A stretch of DNA of 64,000 nucleotides from CBDIDH01 sp965277595 (GTDB taxonomy: Bacteria > Planctomycetota > Planctomycetia > Isosphaerales > Isosphaeraceae), in NCBI GenBank assembly GCA_965277595.1, contig CBDIDH010000002.1:4650001-4714000 (forward strand), written 5' to 3'. The position numbers and the translations under genes were made by a program. Below, one piece after another: positions 24,700 through 33,729 of this stretch. Every line of letters begins with the position of its first letter. Position 1 is the first letter of the stretch. The notes under the pieces were generated by a model. That model was not told where the DNA came from. It was given only the letters and a program-made list of their open reading frames with translations, and made no database searches.

Positions 24700-26091
24700 T
24701 TATTTCGCGTTCGCGGTCAATTCAAAACCTTGAAGGTTGGCGACGTATTCCTTCTCGGAGACGTTCACGGCGGTGACGCCAACCTTGACCGTCGGCGGCA
24801 TCGACGGAGCCTGAAGGCGCTTGACCTCAAGCCAGGTCTTGCCATCGTCGGGGCTGTAGGAGCAACGGAACTCCGACCCGATTCGGACGATCCGCAAGGT
24901 CAGGTCGACATCCCGTTCCTGCCGGGTCGGCCTGCCGTCCTTGATGATCGTTTCCTTGTCCTTGGCCGGAATCTCCTTCACGCCCACGGATTGGCCGTTC
25001 TGGTAATGTTCCAGGAGGACCATCGGAATCCGTTTGCTGTTTTCGCAGTAAAAACGCGCGGACCGCTGGAGCTGAATGTAATTGCCCTGGTCGTGCCAGA
25101 TGAGAAGACCAGTACCCTGAAACGTGAACGGGAACCTGGGAACCTGTTTCTCGTCCTTCGGTTTTTCGCCGGGGGGCAAGGGGAGAGCGAGCGGGACGTT
25201 GCCGGGCGAGATCCGGCCGACGGCCTTGACCATCGCCGTGAAATCGCCTCCGGCATCGGTCAGCAGATGGGGGGCGTTGAAGAGCTTGATCTCGGGGCTG
25301 AGGACGTGCAAACTCCCCGGAATCTTCAGCGCCAGACCGTCCGCGTTGGCCTCGAACTGGCAGTCGCCAGGGACGCCGTGGAGCAGGCCCCACGTCTCCT
25401 GTTTGGGGCCTTCCGCCTTCTTGGGCGTCAAGGTCGGCGCCGGGGTCGACACGCGAGCGACCTGCATATCGGCGGGTTTTGGCTTGTCGTCGGGCTTCTT
25501 CGCGTCATTTTTGGCGACGATTGTCGGCGCTGGCTTGTCCTTGTCGCGGGCGGGCCTGTCCTTGGGTGTCTCGTCTGTTTTCTCGGTCTTGGAAGGCTCG
25601 GCATTCTTGGGGCTGGTCTCTGGGGTCTTGACCGCATCGCCCGAGGGCTTGGGAATCGGGGCGCCGATCGGGGCGAATTCCTGCCCTTTGGACACGACAA
25701 CCGTGGGCTCGGGACGGTTATTCAGGTTGGTGACGACCCCAAAGGCGACCATGCCATAAAGCAGGACGAAGACCGCGCCCAGGGCGATCATCGGCGGCGA
25801 GGTCATGAACGGCTTGGGCAAGCGGTCGAGAAGCTCCGGGGGCGAACCGGGCGGGCGCACCGTCGGGCGTCCGGCGATGGTCGCGGGCCGAGGGGCCACG
25901 GAGGGGGTCGGTCCAGACGATGCCGATGGAGTCGGAACGAGCGCCGCCTTCGTCGCGCTGGAACGCGAGGTCGGCGGAGCGGCGGTAACCTCATACGTCT
26001 GGTTGCACGAGGCACAAACCACCGGGCCGTGGACGGAACCAGGCGCGGTCTGCTGGTGTCCGCACGCCGGGCATGTGGAAGATAGGGCCAT
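24700..26091 (-). CDS. Zinc-ribbon, single-pass membrane protein with DUF1349-like outer domain
   Basis: A 463-residue protein. The N terminus is a zinc ribbon with C7, C10, C26 and C29 (CPAC / CASC), then a Ser/Pro-rich linker, one membrane helix near residues 101-121 and a Lys/Pro/Asp-rich charged linker (125-225). The C-terminal 230 residues resemble beta-sandwich DUF1349/concanavalin-type domains ('GTGLLIWHDQGNYIQLQRS', 'FRCSYSPDDGKTWLEVK', 'VKVGVTAVN'), placed outside the membrane if the zinc ribbon is cytoplasmic. No catalytic residues are evident. The ribbon may sense or bind a partner. It is convergent with cobT (40-bp gap). Confidence 0.75.
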   Translation of the reverse strand: MALSSTCPACGHQQTAPGSVHGPVVCASCNQTYEVTAAPPTSRSSATKAALVPTPSASSGPTPSVAPRPATIAGRPTVRPPGSPPELLDRLPKPFMTSPPMIALGAVFVLLYGMVAFGVVTNLNNRPEPTVVVSKGQEFAPIGAPIPKPSGDAVKTPETSPKNAEPSKTEKTDETPKDRPARDKDKPAPTIVAKNDAKKPDDKPKPADMQVARVSTPAPTLTPKKAEGPKQETWGLLHGVPGDCQFEANADGLALKIPGSLHVLSPEIKLFNAPHLLTDAGGDFTAMVKAVGRISPGNVPLALPLPPGEKPKDEKQVPRFPFTFQGTGLLIWHDQGNYIQLQRSARFYCENSKRIPMVLLEHYQNGQSVGVKEIPAKDKETIIKDGRPTRQERDVDLTLRIVRIGSEFRCSYSPDDGKTWLEVKRLQAPSMPPTVKVGVTAVNVSEKEYVANLQGFELTANAK

Positions 26092-26203
26092 CCGACCACC
26101 TTGGTGGAAGTGGAGCGAGCGGAATCGATTTGAAGAGTGGGAACCCCATTGATGTTAGCGCCTGGGGGCCACTTCTGTCAAGCGCCAGATCGTGACCTCT
26201 CGA

Positions 26204-26509
26204 TCAGCCTGGCCGACCTTCGGCCTTGAGCAGGCGTGCGAGCAGAACGGGGTTGACGACGCCCTTGAACCGGACCTTGTCATCGACGGTCACGACGGGA
26301 ACATCAAGGCCATATTTCGCCGCGAGGCCGGGGTCGGAATCGACATCGACCTCGGCGATCTGAAATCGATGCACGCGTCGGTATTCGTTCAGAAGGTCGA
26401 GCGCCTTGTGACAGCAGCAACAGCCTTCGCGCGTGTAAACAGTGACCCGGAGATGGCTGGTCTCGGTGTCCGAGGCGGGTCGAATCCAGCGGGCGAGCCT
26501 TGTCAGCAT
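26204..26509 (-). CDS. Glutaredoxin-like protein with CCCC active-site motif
   Basis: A 101-residue thioredoxin-fold protein of the glutaredoxin-like DUF836 group. The redox motif is at residues 30-33 within 'TREGCCCCHKALDLL', that is four consecutive cysteines, followed by the cis-proline 'DVPVVTV' near residue 71 and 'FKGVVN'. Usual members have CxxC with variable middle residues (CSLC, CHLC), so all-cysteine is notable and could bind metal. It is a cytoplasmic thiol-disulfide oxidoreductase by inference. It stands 112 bp from the neighbouring membrane protein gene on the same strand. Confidence 0.85.
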   Translation of the reverse strand: MLTRLARWIRPASDTETSHLRVTVYTREGCCCCHKALDLLNEYRRVHRFQIAEVDVDSDPGLAAKYGLDVPVVTVDDKVRFKGVVNPVLLARLLKAEGRPG

Positions 26510-26618
26510 CGTCGAGATCCCGCGCCGCGAGGTGTTGATTTGCCGAAGGAATTGGCAACCTGAGACCCGCCCATCTTACGACAGCCACGCGGCGTTGGAA
26601 AGGCCCCTGTCTCGGAAT

Positions 26619-26713
26619 GCGGGAGGTTTGCGAACTGGGTCTCTTCGATGACAGAAGGACCAAGGACCAAATAAGCGGAATTCCAGGGTCATCGAGACCT
26701 TGCAATTCTCTCG
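26619..26713. repeat. Family B-like hairpin element
   Basis: Imperfect terminal repeats CGGGAGGTTTGCGAACTGGGTCTC and GAGACCTTGCAATTCTCTCG surround a short GGACCAA heptamer tract. It is similar to the element at 40335-40447, but no target duplication is visible. The rest of the spacer 26510-26928 shows no gene. Confidence 0.5.
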
Positions 26714-26928
26714 TGGCCTGATTTCGGTCGCTTGACAAGGCGAGGGAAGCGTGCGACGCTCGATGTATCCTGACCCGCCGGACCGGCTTTGCCCGCCTGC
26801 TTTTTGGAAAAATCCCGCCTGAATCGCTGATTGATCGGTCGGTCGGTCGTTGTCGTTGATCGATCGGCCTCGCCGAGCCGAGTCGAGCCTTTGCCGGCGG
26901 TCGCGTCGAGGGATGGAGACCTGCTCCG

Positions 26929-29262
26929 ATGAGAACCCAGAGCCTCGCGCTGAGTCCTGGTCTTTGCGTCTTCGTGGGCATCGTCCTGGCGTCAACCAGT
27001 CGGGCCGAGCCGCCGGGGATCAACGGGATCAGCCCCTTCGGAATCCAGAGAGGGGTTGCCACGCCGGTCAACGTTAACGGGGCGAACCTGAAAAGCAACC
27101 CTCGGCTCATCGCCCCGTTCGGGTTTCGCATTGGAGAACCCGCGCTGCCAGGTTCGGACGCGGCCAATGCCAGGTTTCTCCTGACCGTCGACGGCGAAAC
27201 CCCGGTCGGCGTTTATCCAGTACGCATGCAGACCGACGAGGGCCTCTCGAACCTGTTTCTCTTCGCCGTCGGGCAGGTCGGGCAGGTGGCCGAGGCGGAA
27301 GACAATAGCACCTTCGAGACGGCACAGGTGATCAAGGCGCCGGTCGTGGTTGAGGGGCAGGCGTCGGCCAACGACGTGGATTACTTCCGGTTCGCGGGCA
27401 AGAAGGGGCAACGGATCGTCGTCGACGCCCAGTGCGCCCGGATCGGGTCGGGCGTTGACCCGTCGATCCGCCTGACGACCGCCGGTCACGCCTTCGTGGC
27501 CTCGGCCGAGGACTCGCCGGGCCTCGTGACCGATGCGCGTCTCTTCGCCGTCTTGCCGGAAGAGACCGATTATGTGATCGAGCTGTCCGACTCGCGTTAT
27601 CAAGGTGGCGGACGGCCGATCTATCGACTGGTCGTCGGCGAACTTCCGGCGGCCGAGGAGCTTTATCCGATCGGCGGCCCCTCGGGCGAGACGGTCGGCC
27701 TGGAACTGCGGGGGGGAACGCTCGACGGCATGAAGGTCGCCGGGGCGAGGCTCGCGCGGACAGGTGGTTTGCCGATCTTTCAAGCCCGGGTCGGCGGATT
27801 CGCGGGGGGCCTGGATGTCGAGTCGTTGCCGGCGATGGTTGTCGGTGACTGGCCCGAGATCCGCGAGCCGGCCGATCCGAAGGCCGGTCCCGTCCGCGCC
27901 GCGGCTCCGGTCGTGCTGAACGGCCGGATCGACCCGGCCGGGGACGAAGACCGGTTCATCCTGGCCGTGACGCCGGGTCAAAAGCTTCGGATGGTCGTCG
28001 AGGCCGCCGAACACGGGTCGGCCCTGGATGGCGTCCTTCAGGTTCTTGACGCCAAGGGAAATCAGCTTGCCCAGGCGGACGACACGTCGACGGCGATCGT
28101 CCCCAAACCGGCGGACCCCAAGAAAGCCACGATCGTCTCGCCCGACCCGTCGCTCGATTTCACCGTGCCCGCGGGTCAGACCGAGGTGATCCTCGCCCTG
28201 CGCGACCTCTCGTCGCGAGGGGGCATTGGCTATCCGTATCGGGTCGTCGTCACGCCCGCCGCTCCGCCCTTCAGCGTCAGCCTGAACGAGGGTCAGGCGG
28301 GGGTCCCCAAAGGCGGAACCGCGGCGATCGGGGTCAGCCTCGTTCGCAAGGGGTACAACGGGCCGATTACCTTGCGGGTCGAGAACCCGCCCGCCGGCTT
28401 GACCGTCCGCGATGGATCGATCGCCGATGGCCAGACGCTCGGCATCCTGAGCGTCTCGGCCTCGGCCGACGCGGCCTTTGGTGTCACGACGCTCGACGTC
28501 GTGGCCGAAGCGGGGAGCCCCGAGGCGCCTGGCCTTGTCCACGCGACAAGGACATTTGTCTTCGCCCAGCAACCCCCCTTGACGACGAACGCGATGACCC
28601 AGGTCGGCTTCGCGGTCGTTCCCGCCCTGGCCTTGCCCGTCGCGATCGAGACACCGGCCGACCCCCTGGAAATCGCGCACGGGTCGGGGGGTCCGATCCC
28701 GATCAAGGTCGTCCGCGCCAAGGATGCCGAGGGAGCCCTGGCCGTCACGGCCTTGCTTCTTCCGCCCGGCCTGGTCGTCGCTCCGCTGACGATCGGGGCC
28801 AGGGATGAGGCGGGAAATGTCAGTCTGAACACGACGACCGACCTGCCGCTGGGCCGGTTGTCGGTCGGCCTCATGGCCAAGGGGAAGATCGGCGGCGTGG
28901 AACGGACGATTCACGCCCCGGCGGTGACGATCAACGTGATCAAGCCCGCGCAGGTTGAGCTGGCGACGGCCGCGATCGAGGTCAAGGCCGGCGCGACGGT
29001 CGACCTGAAAGGGAAGGTTGTTCGCAAGGGAGCGTTCAAGGAGCCGGTGACGGTCAAGCTGAACGGCCTGCCCGCCGGGCTCAAGGCCGATCCGGTCACG
29101 CTCGCGGCGGACGCCTCGGAGTTCACCCTCAAGATCGCGGCCGACGCCAAGGCCGCGCCCGCGACAGCCTCGGCCAGCGTCGCCCTCGCCTTTCAGATCA
29201 ACAAGAAAGACTATCCCGCGCCGACGGCCGCGCTGGCCGTCAAGGTGCTTGCCGCGAATTAA
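26929..29262 (+). CDS. Secreted pre-peptidase C-terminal (PPC) domain protein
   Basis: A 777-residue exported protein, with signal peptide ending near 'TSRAEP' (residue 26). Residues 27-110 hold an IPT/TIG-like start ('INGISPFGIQRGVATPVNVNGANL'), followed by a first PPC domain ('EAEDNSTFETAQVI', 'ANDVDYFRFAGKKGQRIVVDA', about 118-220) and a second one ('GRIDPAGDEDRFILAVTPGQKL', about 325-440). The C-terminal third repeats beta-sandwich segments with 'VTVKLNGLPAGLKADPV'. This is the architecture of planctomycete proteins paired with a cytochrome-c-type partner, and indeed the next gene starts 41 bp later. The function is unknown; binding of polysaccharide is a guess. Confidence 0.82.
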   Translation: MRTQSLALSPGLCVFVGIVLASTSRAEPPGINGISPFGIQRGVATPVNVNGANLKSNPRLIAPFGFRIGEPALPGSDAANARFLLTVDGETPVGVYPVRMQTDEGLSNLFLFAVGQVGQVAEAEDNSTFETAQVIKAPVVVEGQASANDVDYFRFAGKKGQRIVVDAQCARIGSGVDPSIRLTTAGHAFVASAEDSPGLVTDARLFAVLPEETDYVIELSDSRYQGGGRPIYRLVVGELPAAEELYPIGGPSGETVGLELRGGTLDGMKVAGARLARTGGLPIFQARVGGFAGGLDVESLPAMVVGDWPEIREPADPKAGPVRAAAPVVLNGRIDPAGDEDRFILAVTPGQKLRMVVEAAEHGSALDGVLQVLDAKGNQLAQADDTSTAIVPKPADPKKATIVSPDPSLDFTVPAGQTEVILALRDLSSRGGIGYPYRVVVTPAAPPFSVSLNEGQAGVPKGGTAAIGVSLVRKGYNGPITLRVENPPAGLTVRDGSIADGQTLGILSVSASADAAFGVTTLDVVAEAGSPEAPGLVHATRTFVFAQQPPLTTNAMTQVGFAVVPALALPVAIETPADPLEIAHGSGGPIPIKVVRAKDAEGALAVTALLLPPGLVVAPLTIGARDEAGNVSLNTTTDLPLGRLSVGLMAKGKIGGVERTIHAPAVTINVIKPAQVELATAAIEVKAGATVDLKGKVVRKGAFKEPVTVKLNGLPAGLKADPVTLAADASEFTLKIAADAKAAPATASASVALAFQINKKDYPAPTAALAVKVLAAN

Positions 29263-29302
29263 TCGGAACGGAACGGCCGACGCGAAGACAGAGGACCACG
29301 CG

Positions 29303-30685
29303 ATGAGACGAGCCCGTTATCTTCTGGCCACGGCCTGCCTGGCTTTTCTGGTTTCTGGAGTCTCGGCCGCCGAGGAGAAGGCGCCGCCGGTGAGCTTCAT
29401 CAAGGAGGTCGCCCCGATCCTCGTCCAGAACTGCATTGCTTGTCATAACCCGAGGAAATCGGAAAGCAAGTACATCATGACGACCTTCGCCCAGCTTGCG
29501 AAGGGGGGGCAGCAGGGCGAAGATATCACGCTCGAACCGGGCGACCCGGACGCCAGCCGGTTCGTGGAGTTGCTTCGGCTCGAAGGGAAGCCGAGGATGC
29601 CGTACAAGCTCGACCCGCTTCCGGCCGAGACGGTCGCCCTGATCGAGCGCTGGGTGAAGGAAGGGGCGAAGTACGACGGGGCGTCCGCGACCGAGGACTG
29701 GCCGACGGTCGTCCGCAAGAACACGCCGGTCACGATTCCCGAAGCGTATCCGGTGGCGATTCCCATCACGGCCCTGGCGTTCAGCCCCGACGGCAAGGAG
29801 ATCGCGGCCTCGGGCTATCACGAGGTCACGCTCTGGAGCCCCGCCGACGGCAGGCTCAACCGCAGGCTCGGCGGGACGGCCGAACGGGTTTATGAGATCG
29901 CCTATAGCCCCGACGGCAAGTGGCTGGCGACGGCCAGCGGCGACCCCGGTCAATCGGGCGCGGTGACGCTCTGGATCGCCGAGCCGTCGGGAGGCGGCAA
30001 GCCCGCCCGAGACCTCTTGGAGACGACCGATAGCGTCTTCGCGGTTGCCTTCAGCCCCGACAGCAAGAAGCTCGCCGCCGCGGGGGCCGATCGAGCCATT
30101 CGCGTCTGGGAGGTGGACTCGGGCCGACAGATCGCCCTGATCGAGGACCATGCCGACTGGATTCTCGACGTCGCCTTCAGCCCCGACGGCAACCGACTCG
30201 CCAGCGCCAGCCGCGACAAGACCTGCAAGGTCTTTGACATCGCCAAGAAAGAATCGCTGGTCACCTTCCCCACGCACGCGCAGCCGGTGAATTGCGTCTC
30301 GTTCAGCCCCGACGGCAAGGTCGTCGTCAGCGGCGGCGATGACAACTCGATCCGGTTCTGGACGGCCGAGGACGACGCCAAGCAGGTCCGCCAGATCGGC
30401 GGCTTTGGCGGCCCGGTCTTCAAGCTTCAGTACACCGCCGACGGCAAGACCCTGGTCGCCTGCGCCTCGGACCGGAACGTCCACATCCTCAACCCCGCCA
30501 ACGGCTCGCGCAAGCAGACCCTGACCGGTCATACCGATTGGGTCTACACGTTCGCCCTCTCCGCCGACGGCCAATCGATCGCCTCGGGAAGCTGGGACGG
30601 CGAGGTCCGGCTCTGGAACCTCGCCGACGGCAAGCTCGTCCGCTCGATCATCGCCGCCCCTGGGTTCAAGGCGGTTACGAAGTGA
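29303..30685 (+). CDS. Exported c-type cytochrome domain plus WD40 propeller protein
   Basis: A 460-residue exported protein with a signal peptide (1-22). A planctomycete cytochrome C-type (PSC1-like) domain has its haem motif C44-I-A-C47-H48 in 'PILVQNCIACHNP', followed by 'LEPGDPDASRFVELL' and 'PLPAETVALIERWVKEGA'. Residues about 145-455 are a seven-blade WD40 propeller with repeated 'AFSPDGK' turns and 'VTLWSP', 'IRVWEV', 'IRFWTA', 'VRLWNL' strands. It probably binds a haem in the periplasm and works with the preceding PPC protein. ATG 29303 was chosen because the signal peptide begins there; the upstream part overlaps the previous gene. Confidence 0.85.
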   Translation: MRRARYLLATACLAFLVSGVSAAEEKAPPVSFIKEVAPILVQNCIACHNPRKSESKYIMTTFAQLAKGGQQGEDITLEPGDPDASRFVELLRLEGKPRMPYKLDPLPAETVALIERWVKEGAKYDGASATEDWPTVVRKNTPVTIPEAYPVAIPITALAFSPDGKEIAASGYHEVTLWSPADGRLNRRLGGTAERVYEIAYSPDGKWLATASGDPGQSGAVTLWIAEPSGGGKPARDLLETTDSVFAVAFSPDSKKLAAAGADRAIRVWEVDSGRQIALIEDHADWILDVAFSPDGNRLASASRDKTCKVFDIAKKESLVTFPTHAQPVNCVSFSPDGKVVVSGGDDNSIRFWTAEDDAKQVRQIGGFGGPVFKLQYTADGKTLVACASDRNVHILNPANGSRKQTLTGHTDWVYTFALSADGQSIASGSWDGEVRLWNLADGKLVRSIIAAPGFKAVTK

Positions 30686-30720
30686 CGTCGAGGGAGAGGA
30701 TTGGACCACGTCGTCCATTC

Positions 30721-30850
30721 AGAGCAAAGGGCAAAGGACAGAGGACAAAGGACAAAGGACAAAGGACAAAGGACAGAGGACAGAGGGCAGAGGGCAAAGG
30801 GTCCGGCCGTGTTCCGGGTCGGTCATCGGGCATCGGTCATCGGGCATCTC
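30721..30850. repeat. GGACAAA heptamer array with TCATCGG arm
   Basis: A tandem of GGACAAA/GGACAGA units in 7-bp register (30727-30795) followed by CGGTCATCGGGCATCGGTCATCGGGCATC (30817-30848), a different heptamer series. The spacer 30686-31070 holds no gene; a CAAGGAGGG ribosome-binding site precedes the next start. Confidence 0.65.
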
Positions 30851-31070
30851 ACCATAAATAGGGGAAACTGTAACGATCGTGCCGGACGTTAGGCAGGCAC
30901 GGCAAGACTGGTAAGAGAGGGTTCACGCGGGGGGCCGGGTTATCCGATAGAAAAGACGGTCAAGAGGCGTCGAAAGAGCGAGAGAATGCGAAGGCCGGGC
31001 GGTGTCCCCAGCGCAGGAAGCGGCCGGGGGCCCGGGTTTTGTCGAGTCGCCAAGGAGGGTCGACGACACC

Positions 31071-32690
31071 ATGTTTCAACACATCCTGCGGGGGGGACTG
31101 GTGGTCGCGTTCGCCTTCCTGGGCGCGACCCATTGGGCATCGGGCCAGTCGCCGACATTTGATACCACGTTTCCTCCCCGGCCCGGTGGCGGCGGTTCCA
31201 TGCTCGGCGCACCGCCGGGCAGCGGCGTGAATGCGCTCGGCGACCAGCCCGGCGGATCGGCGGCGACGCTCTCGGACGTGTCGAACTCCAACGCTCCGCT
31301 CAGCGGTCGAACAGGTGCCACGGCCTCGCACGCGCCGGCGTCGATCTCCAACCCGGGTTCCTCGCCTAGTCCGAACGACCAGCCCAAAGGCATCACCGCG
31401 CCGCCGCCGCAGCCGACGTTTTCTCCCTCGGCCTATGGTTCCTACGCGATCCCGACCGGCCCCGAGGACGACGGACCCCCCAACGGCCTGACCCTCGACG
31501 CCGCGATTCAGAGGATGGTTCACGAGAACCTCGATCTCCGCAGCAAGTCGTACGAGATCCCCCAGGCCCAGGCCGACATCCTCAGCGCCGGCCTTCGCGC
31601 CAACCCCGTCTTTTACGCCGACGCCCAGCTTGTGCCGTATGGCCGATACACCCGCGACAAGCCGGGCGGCCAGACGCAGTACGATGTGAACATCTCGTAC
31701 CCGTTCGACCTCTCGCGAAAGCGGCAGGCCCGAACCCTCTACGCCACGCGAGCCAAGCGGGTCATCGAGGCCCAGTACCAGGACGCCGTCCGGGCCGCGA
31801 TCGACCAGCTTTATAGCGCCTATGTCGACGTCCTCGCGGCCCGGCAGACCGTACGGTACTCGACCGCGAGCGTGACCGGCCTGACCAAGCTGTACAACGT
31901 CACGATGGAGCTTTTCAAGGGGGACACCAACACCCGGGCCGACGTCGCCCGCGTGCAGATCCAGTTGGAAACCGCGAACGTCGGCGCTCTCGACGCCGCG
32001 GAAGGACTGCGAAAGGCCAAGCGCAGCCTCGCCGCGCTGCTGGCGATCCCGCCCGATCAGGCCGACTCGATCGAGGTTCGCGGGTCGATTCAGGACCTTG
32101 GTCCCAAGCCGCCGCCGGCCGATGAACTCGTCCGGATGGCCCTGGCACTCCGGCCCGACGTCGTCTCGTATCGCCTTGGCATCAAGAGCGCCGAGGCCAA
32201 CGTCAGGCTCCAGATGGCGAATCGATTCACCGATGTTTATGTCCTCGCTCAGCCGTATACCCTTCAGGACAACACCCCTTACGGCCTGAAAAGCCCGGTT
32301 TCGTGGGCTCTGGGCGTGACCGTCCCCTTGCCCGTCTACAACCGGAACCAGGGGGGAATCGCCCGTGCCAAGATGAACGTCACCCAGAGCCAGATCCAGC
32401 TCGCGAGCATCGAGCGGCAGACGATGACTGATGTCCAGCAGGCTCTTTACGAGTACGACGTCACCGACAAGATGGTCAGCCGGATCAGGAACGAGCTGGA
32501 ACCCCGCGCCCGCCTTGTCCGCGATGATACCCTGCGGCTTTACCAGGGAGGCGAGGTCAACCTCGTCCAGTACCTGAATGCCCAGCGCGAGTATCAGGAC
32601 ACCGTCAAGCAATATCTTGACACCGTCGTCCGCCACCGTCGGGCGATGCTCGCTCTCAACACCGTCCTCGGCGAGCGGATCTTGCCCTGA
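31071..32690 (+). CDS. TolC-family outer-membrane efflux protein
   Basis: A 539-residue exported protein with a signal peptide (1-25), then an unusually long Pro/Ser/Gly-rich linker up to about residue 130. Two outer membrane efflux protein repeats follow: 'LDAAIQRMVHENLDLRSKSYEIPQAQADILSA' (in parts), 'YPFDLSRKRQARTLYATRAKRVIEAQYQDAV', and 'ALALRPDVVSYRLGIKSAEANVRLQMANR' with 'GGEVNLVQYLNAQREYQDTVKQYLDTVVRHRRAMLALN' near the end. It should form the outer-membrane channel and tunnel of a tripartite exporter; no adaptor or pump gene is next to it. The CAAGGAGGG site 11-12 bp upstream supports ATG 31071. Confidence 0.9.
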   Translation: MFQHILRGGLVVAFAFLGATHWASGQSPTFDTTFPPRPGGGGSMLGAPPGSGVNALGDQPGGSAATLSDVSNSNAPLSGRTGATASHAPASISNPGSSPSPNDQPKGITAPPPQPTFSPSAYGSYAIPTGPEDDGPPNGLTLDAAIQRMVHENLDLRSKSYEIPQAQADILSAGLRANPVFYADAQLVPYGRYTRDKPGGQTQYDVNISYPFDLSRKRQARTLYATRAKRVIEAQYQDAVRAAIDQLYSAYVDVLAARQTVRYSTASVTGLTKLYNVTMELFKGDTNTRADVARVQIQLETANVGALDAAEGLRKAKRSLAALLAIPPDQADSIEVRGSIQDLGPKPPPADELVRMALALRPDVVSYRLGIKSAEANVRLQMANRFTDVYVLAQPYTLQDNTPYGLKSPVSWALGVTVPLPVYNRNQGGIARAKMNVTQSQIQLASIERQTMTDVQQALYEYDVTDKMVSRIRNELEPRARLVRDDTLRLYQGGEVNLVQYLNAQREYQDTVKQYLDTVVRHRRAMLALNTVLGERILP

Positions 32691-32736
32691 TTGCGTTGAC
32701 TCGCGTACCAACGATTGAGAATCGAGTCCTTCCGCA

Positions 32737-33663
32737 TCATTCTTGAGATTTCGAGCGGCCGGAATAAATCGTCTTGAGCAAATCGGCGGTCTCCCACGAC
32801 CGCGCGGCCTCGCCGCGTTCGAGCTTGATAAGGCGACGGTCGGGGCCAATGACGGCGATGACCAGGTTGTGCATGATGCCATCCTTGACCGGCCCGTACG
32901 AAAGACCGAGCGCGGGGGCAACCTTGCCAAGCTCGGCATGCGAGGCGACCGCGAACCGCCAGAGCGGCGGGTTGGCGCCCTGACGCTTCGCGTGGGCCTT
33001 CAAAACGGCCGGGGTGTCGTGCTCGGGATCAAAACTGACCGAGAGAAGCCGGATCTGCTCTCCTCGACCCGTCTTGGCGTGAATCTGATCGGCGACCTGC
33101 GCGAACTTCCGGTCCATCCGGGGGCAGAAGTCGGGAAGAGGGCAACCGGTGAAGATGAACGTCAGGGCCACGACATCGCCGCGAAAGTCGGAAAGCGTCA
33201 AGGGGTGGCCGTCCTCGTCGGTCATCGCGAAATCGGGGACAAGATCCCCTGGCGCGAGCACTTTCGGCAAGGGCGTCAAGGTCGCCTTCTCGCCCGAGAG
33301 ATTGAGGCTGAGCGGTTGCGCGGGGGCGGGTTTGGAGACGACAAGGTTCATCAGCGTGTAATCCTTGATCTCCTCGCCTTCGCGTTCGACACGCAAGGTG
33401 GCTTCGATTTCATCACCGGCGCGGACGTCGTCGAGATCGGCGGGGTTTTTCAGAGTGAAGGGCATGGTCATCGCTCGCATGAACCCGGTGATCGCCTCGT
33501 GCTTGATCGTGACCCGCCCTTTTTCCGGCTCGACGTTGCGGACGACCCCGACAAGAGGATAATCGGTGACCGAAGGCGCGAGGTTCTTCGATTCGGTCGC
33601 GGGCGTCGGTGCGCAGCCTGACGCGAGGGCCAACAACGCCAGTGCCAGGAGAGTTCGGAGCAT
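32737..33663 (-). CDS. Lipoprotein with CusF-like and SCO1/SenC copper domains
   Basis: A 308-residue lipoprotein; the lipobox LASGC places the lipidated cysteine at residue 17. Residues 35-110 match CusF-like copper-binding domains ('VVRNVEPEKGRVTIKHEAI', 'MTMPFTLKNP'). Residues 135-300 are a thioredoxin-fold SCO domain with 'FIFTGCPLPDFCPRM' (C174 and C180) and a histidine in 'GIMHNLVIAVI' (H265), the usual copper ligands; spacing of the cysteines is CX5C instead of the common CX3C. It probably delivers copper to the cytochrome oxidase CuA site or handles copper in the periplasm. No oxidase genes are near. Confidence 0.88.
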   Translation of the reverse strand: MLRTLLALALLALASGCAPTPATESKNLAPSVTDYPLVGVVRNVEPEKGRVTIKHEAITGFMRAMTMPFTLKNPADLDDVRAGDEIEATLRVEREGEEIKDYTLMNLVVSKPAPAQPLSLNLSGEKATLTPLPKVLAPGDLVPDFAMTDEDGHPLTLSDFRGDVVALTFIFTGCPLPDFCPRMDRKFAQVADQIHAKTGRGEQIRLLSVSFDPEHDTPAVLKAHAKRQGANPPLWRFAVASHAELGKVAPALGLSYGPVKDGIMHNLVIAVIGPDRRLIKLERGEAARSWETADLLKTIYSGRSKSQE

Positions 33664-33729
33664 CGTTCGCGTCTCTTTCGCGGTTCGCGCGACACAACCC
33701 TATCCGAAGAAAGGCCCGCGTCTTCCGTT

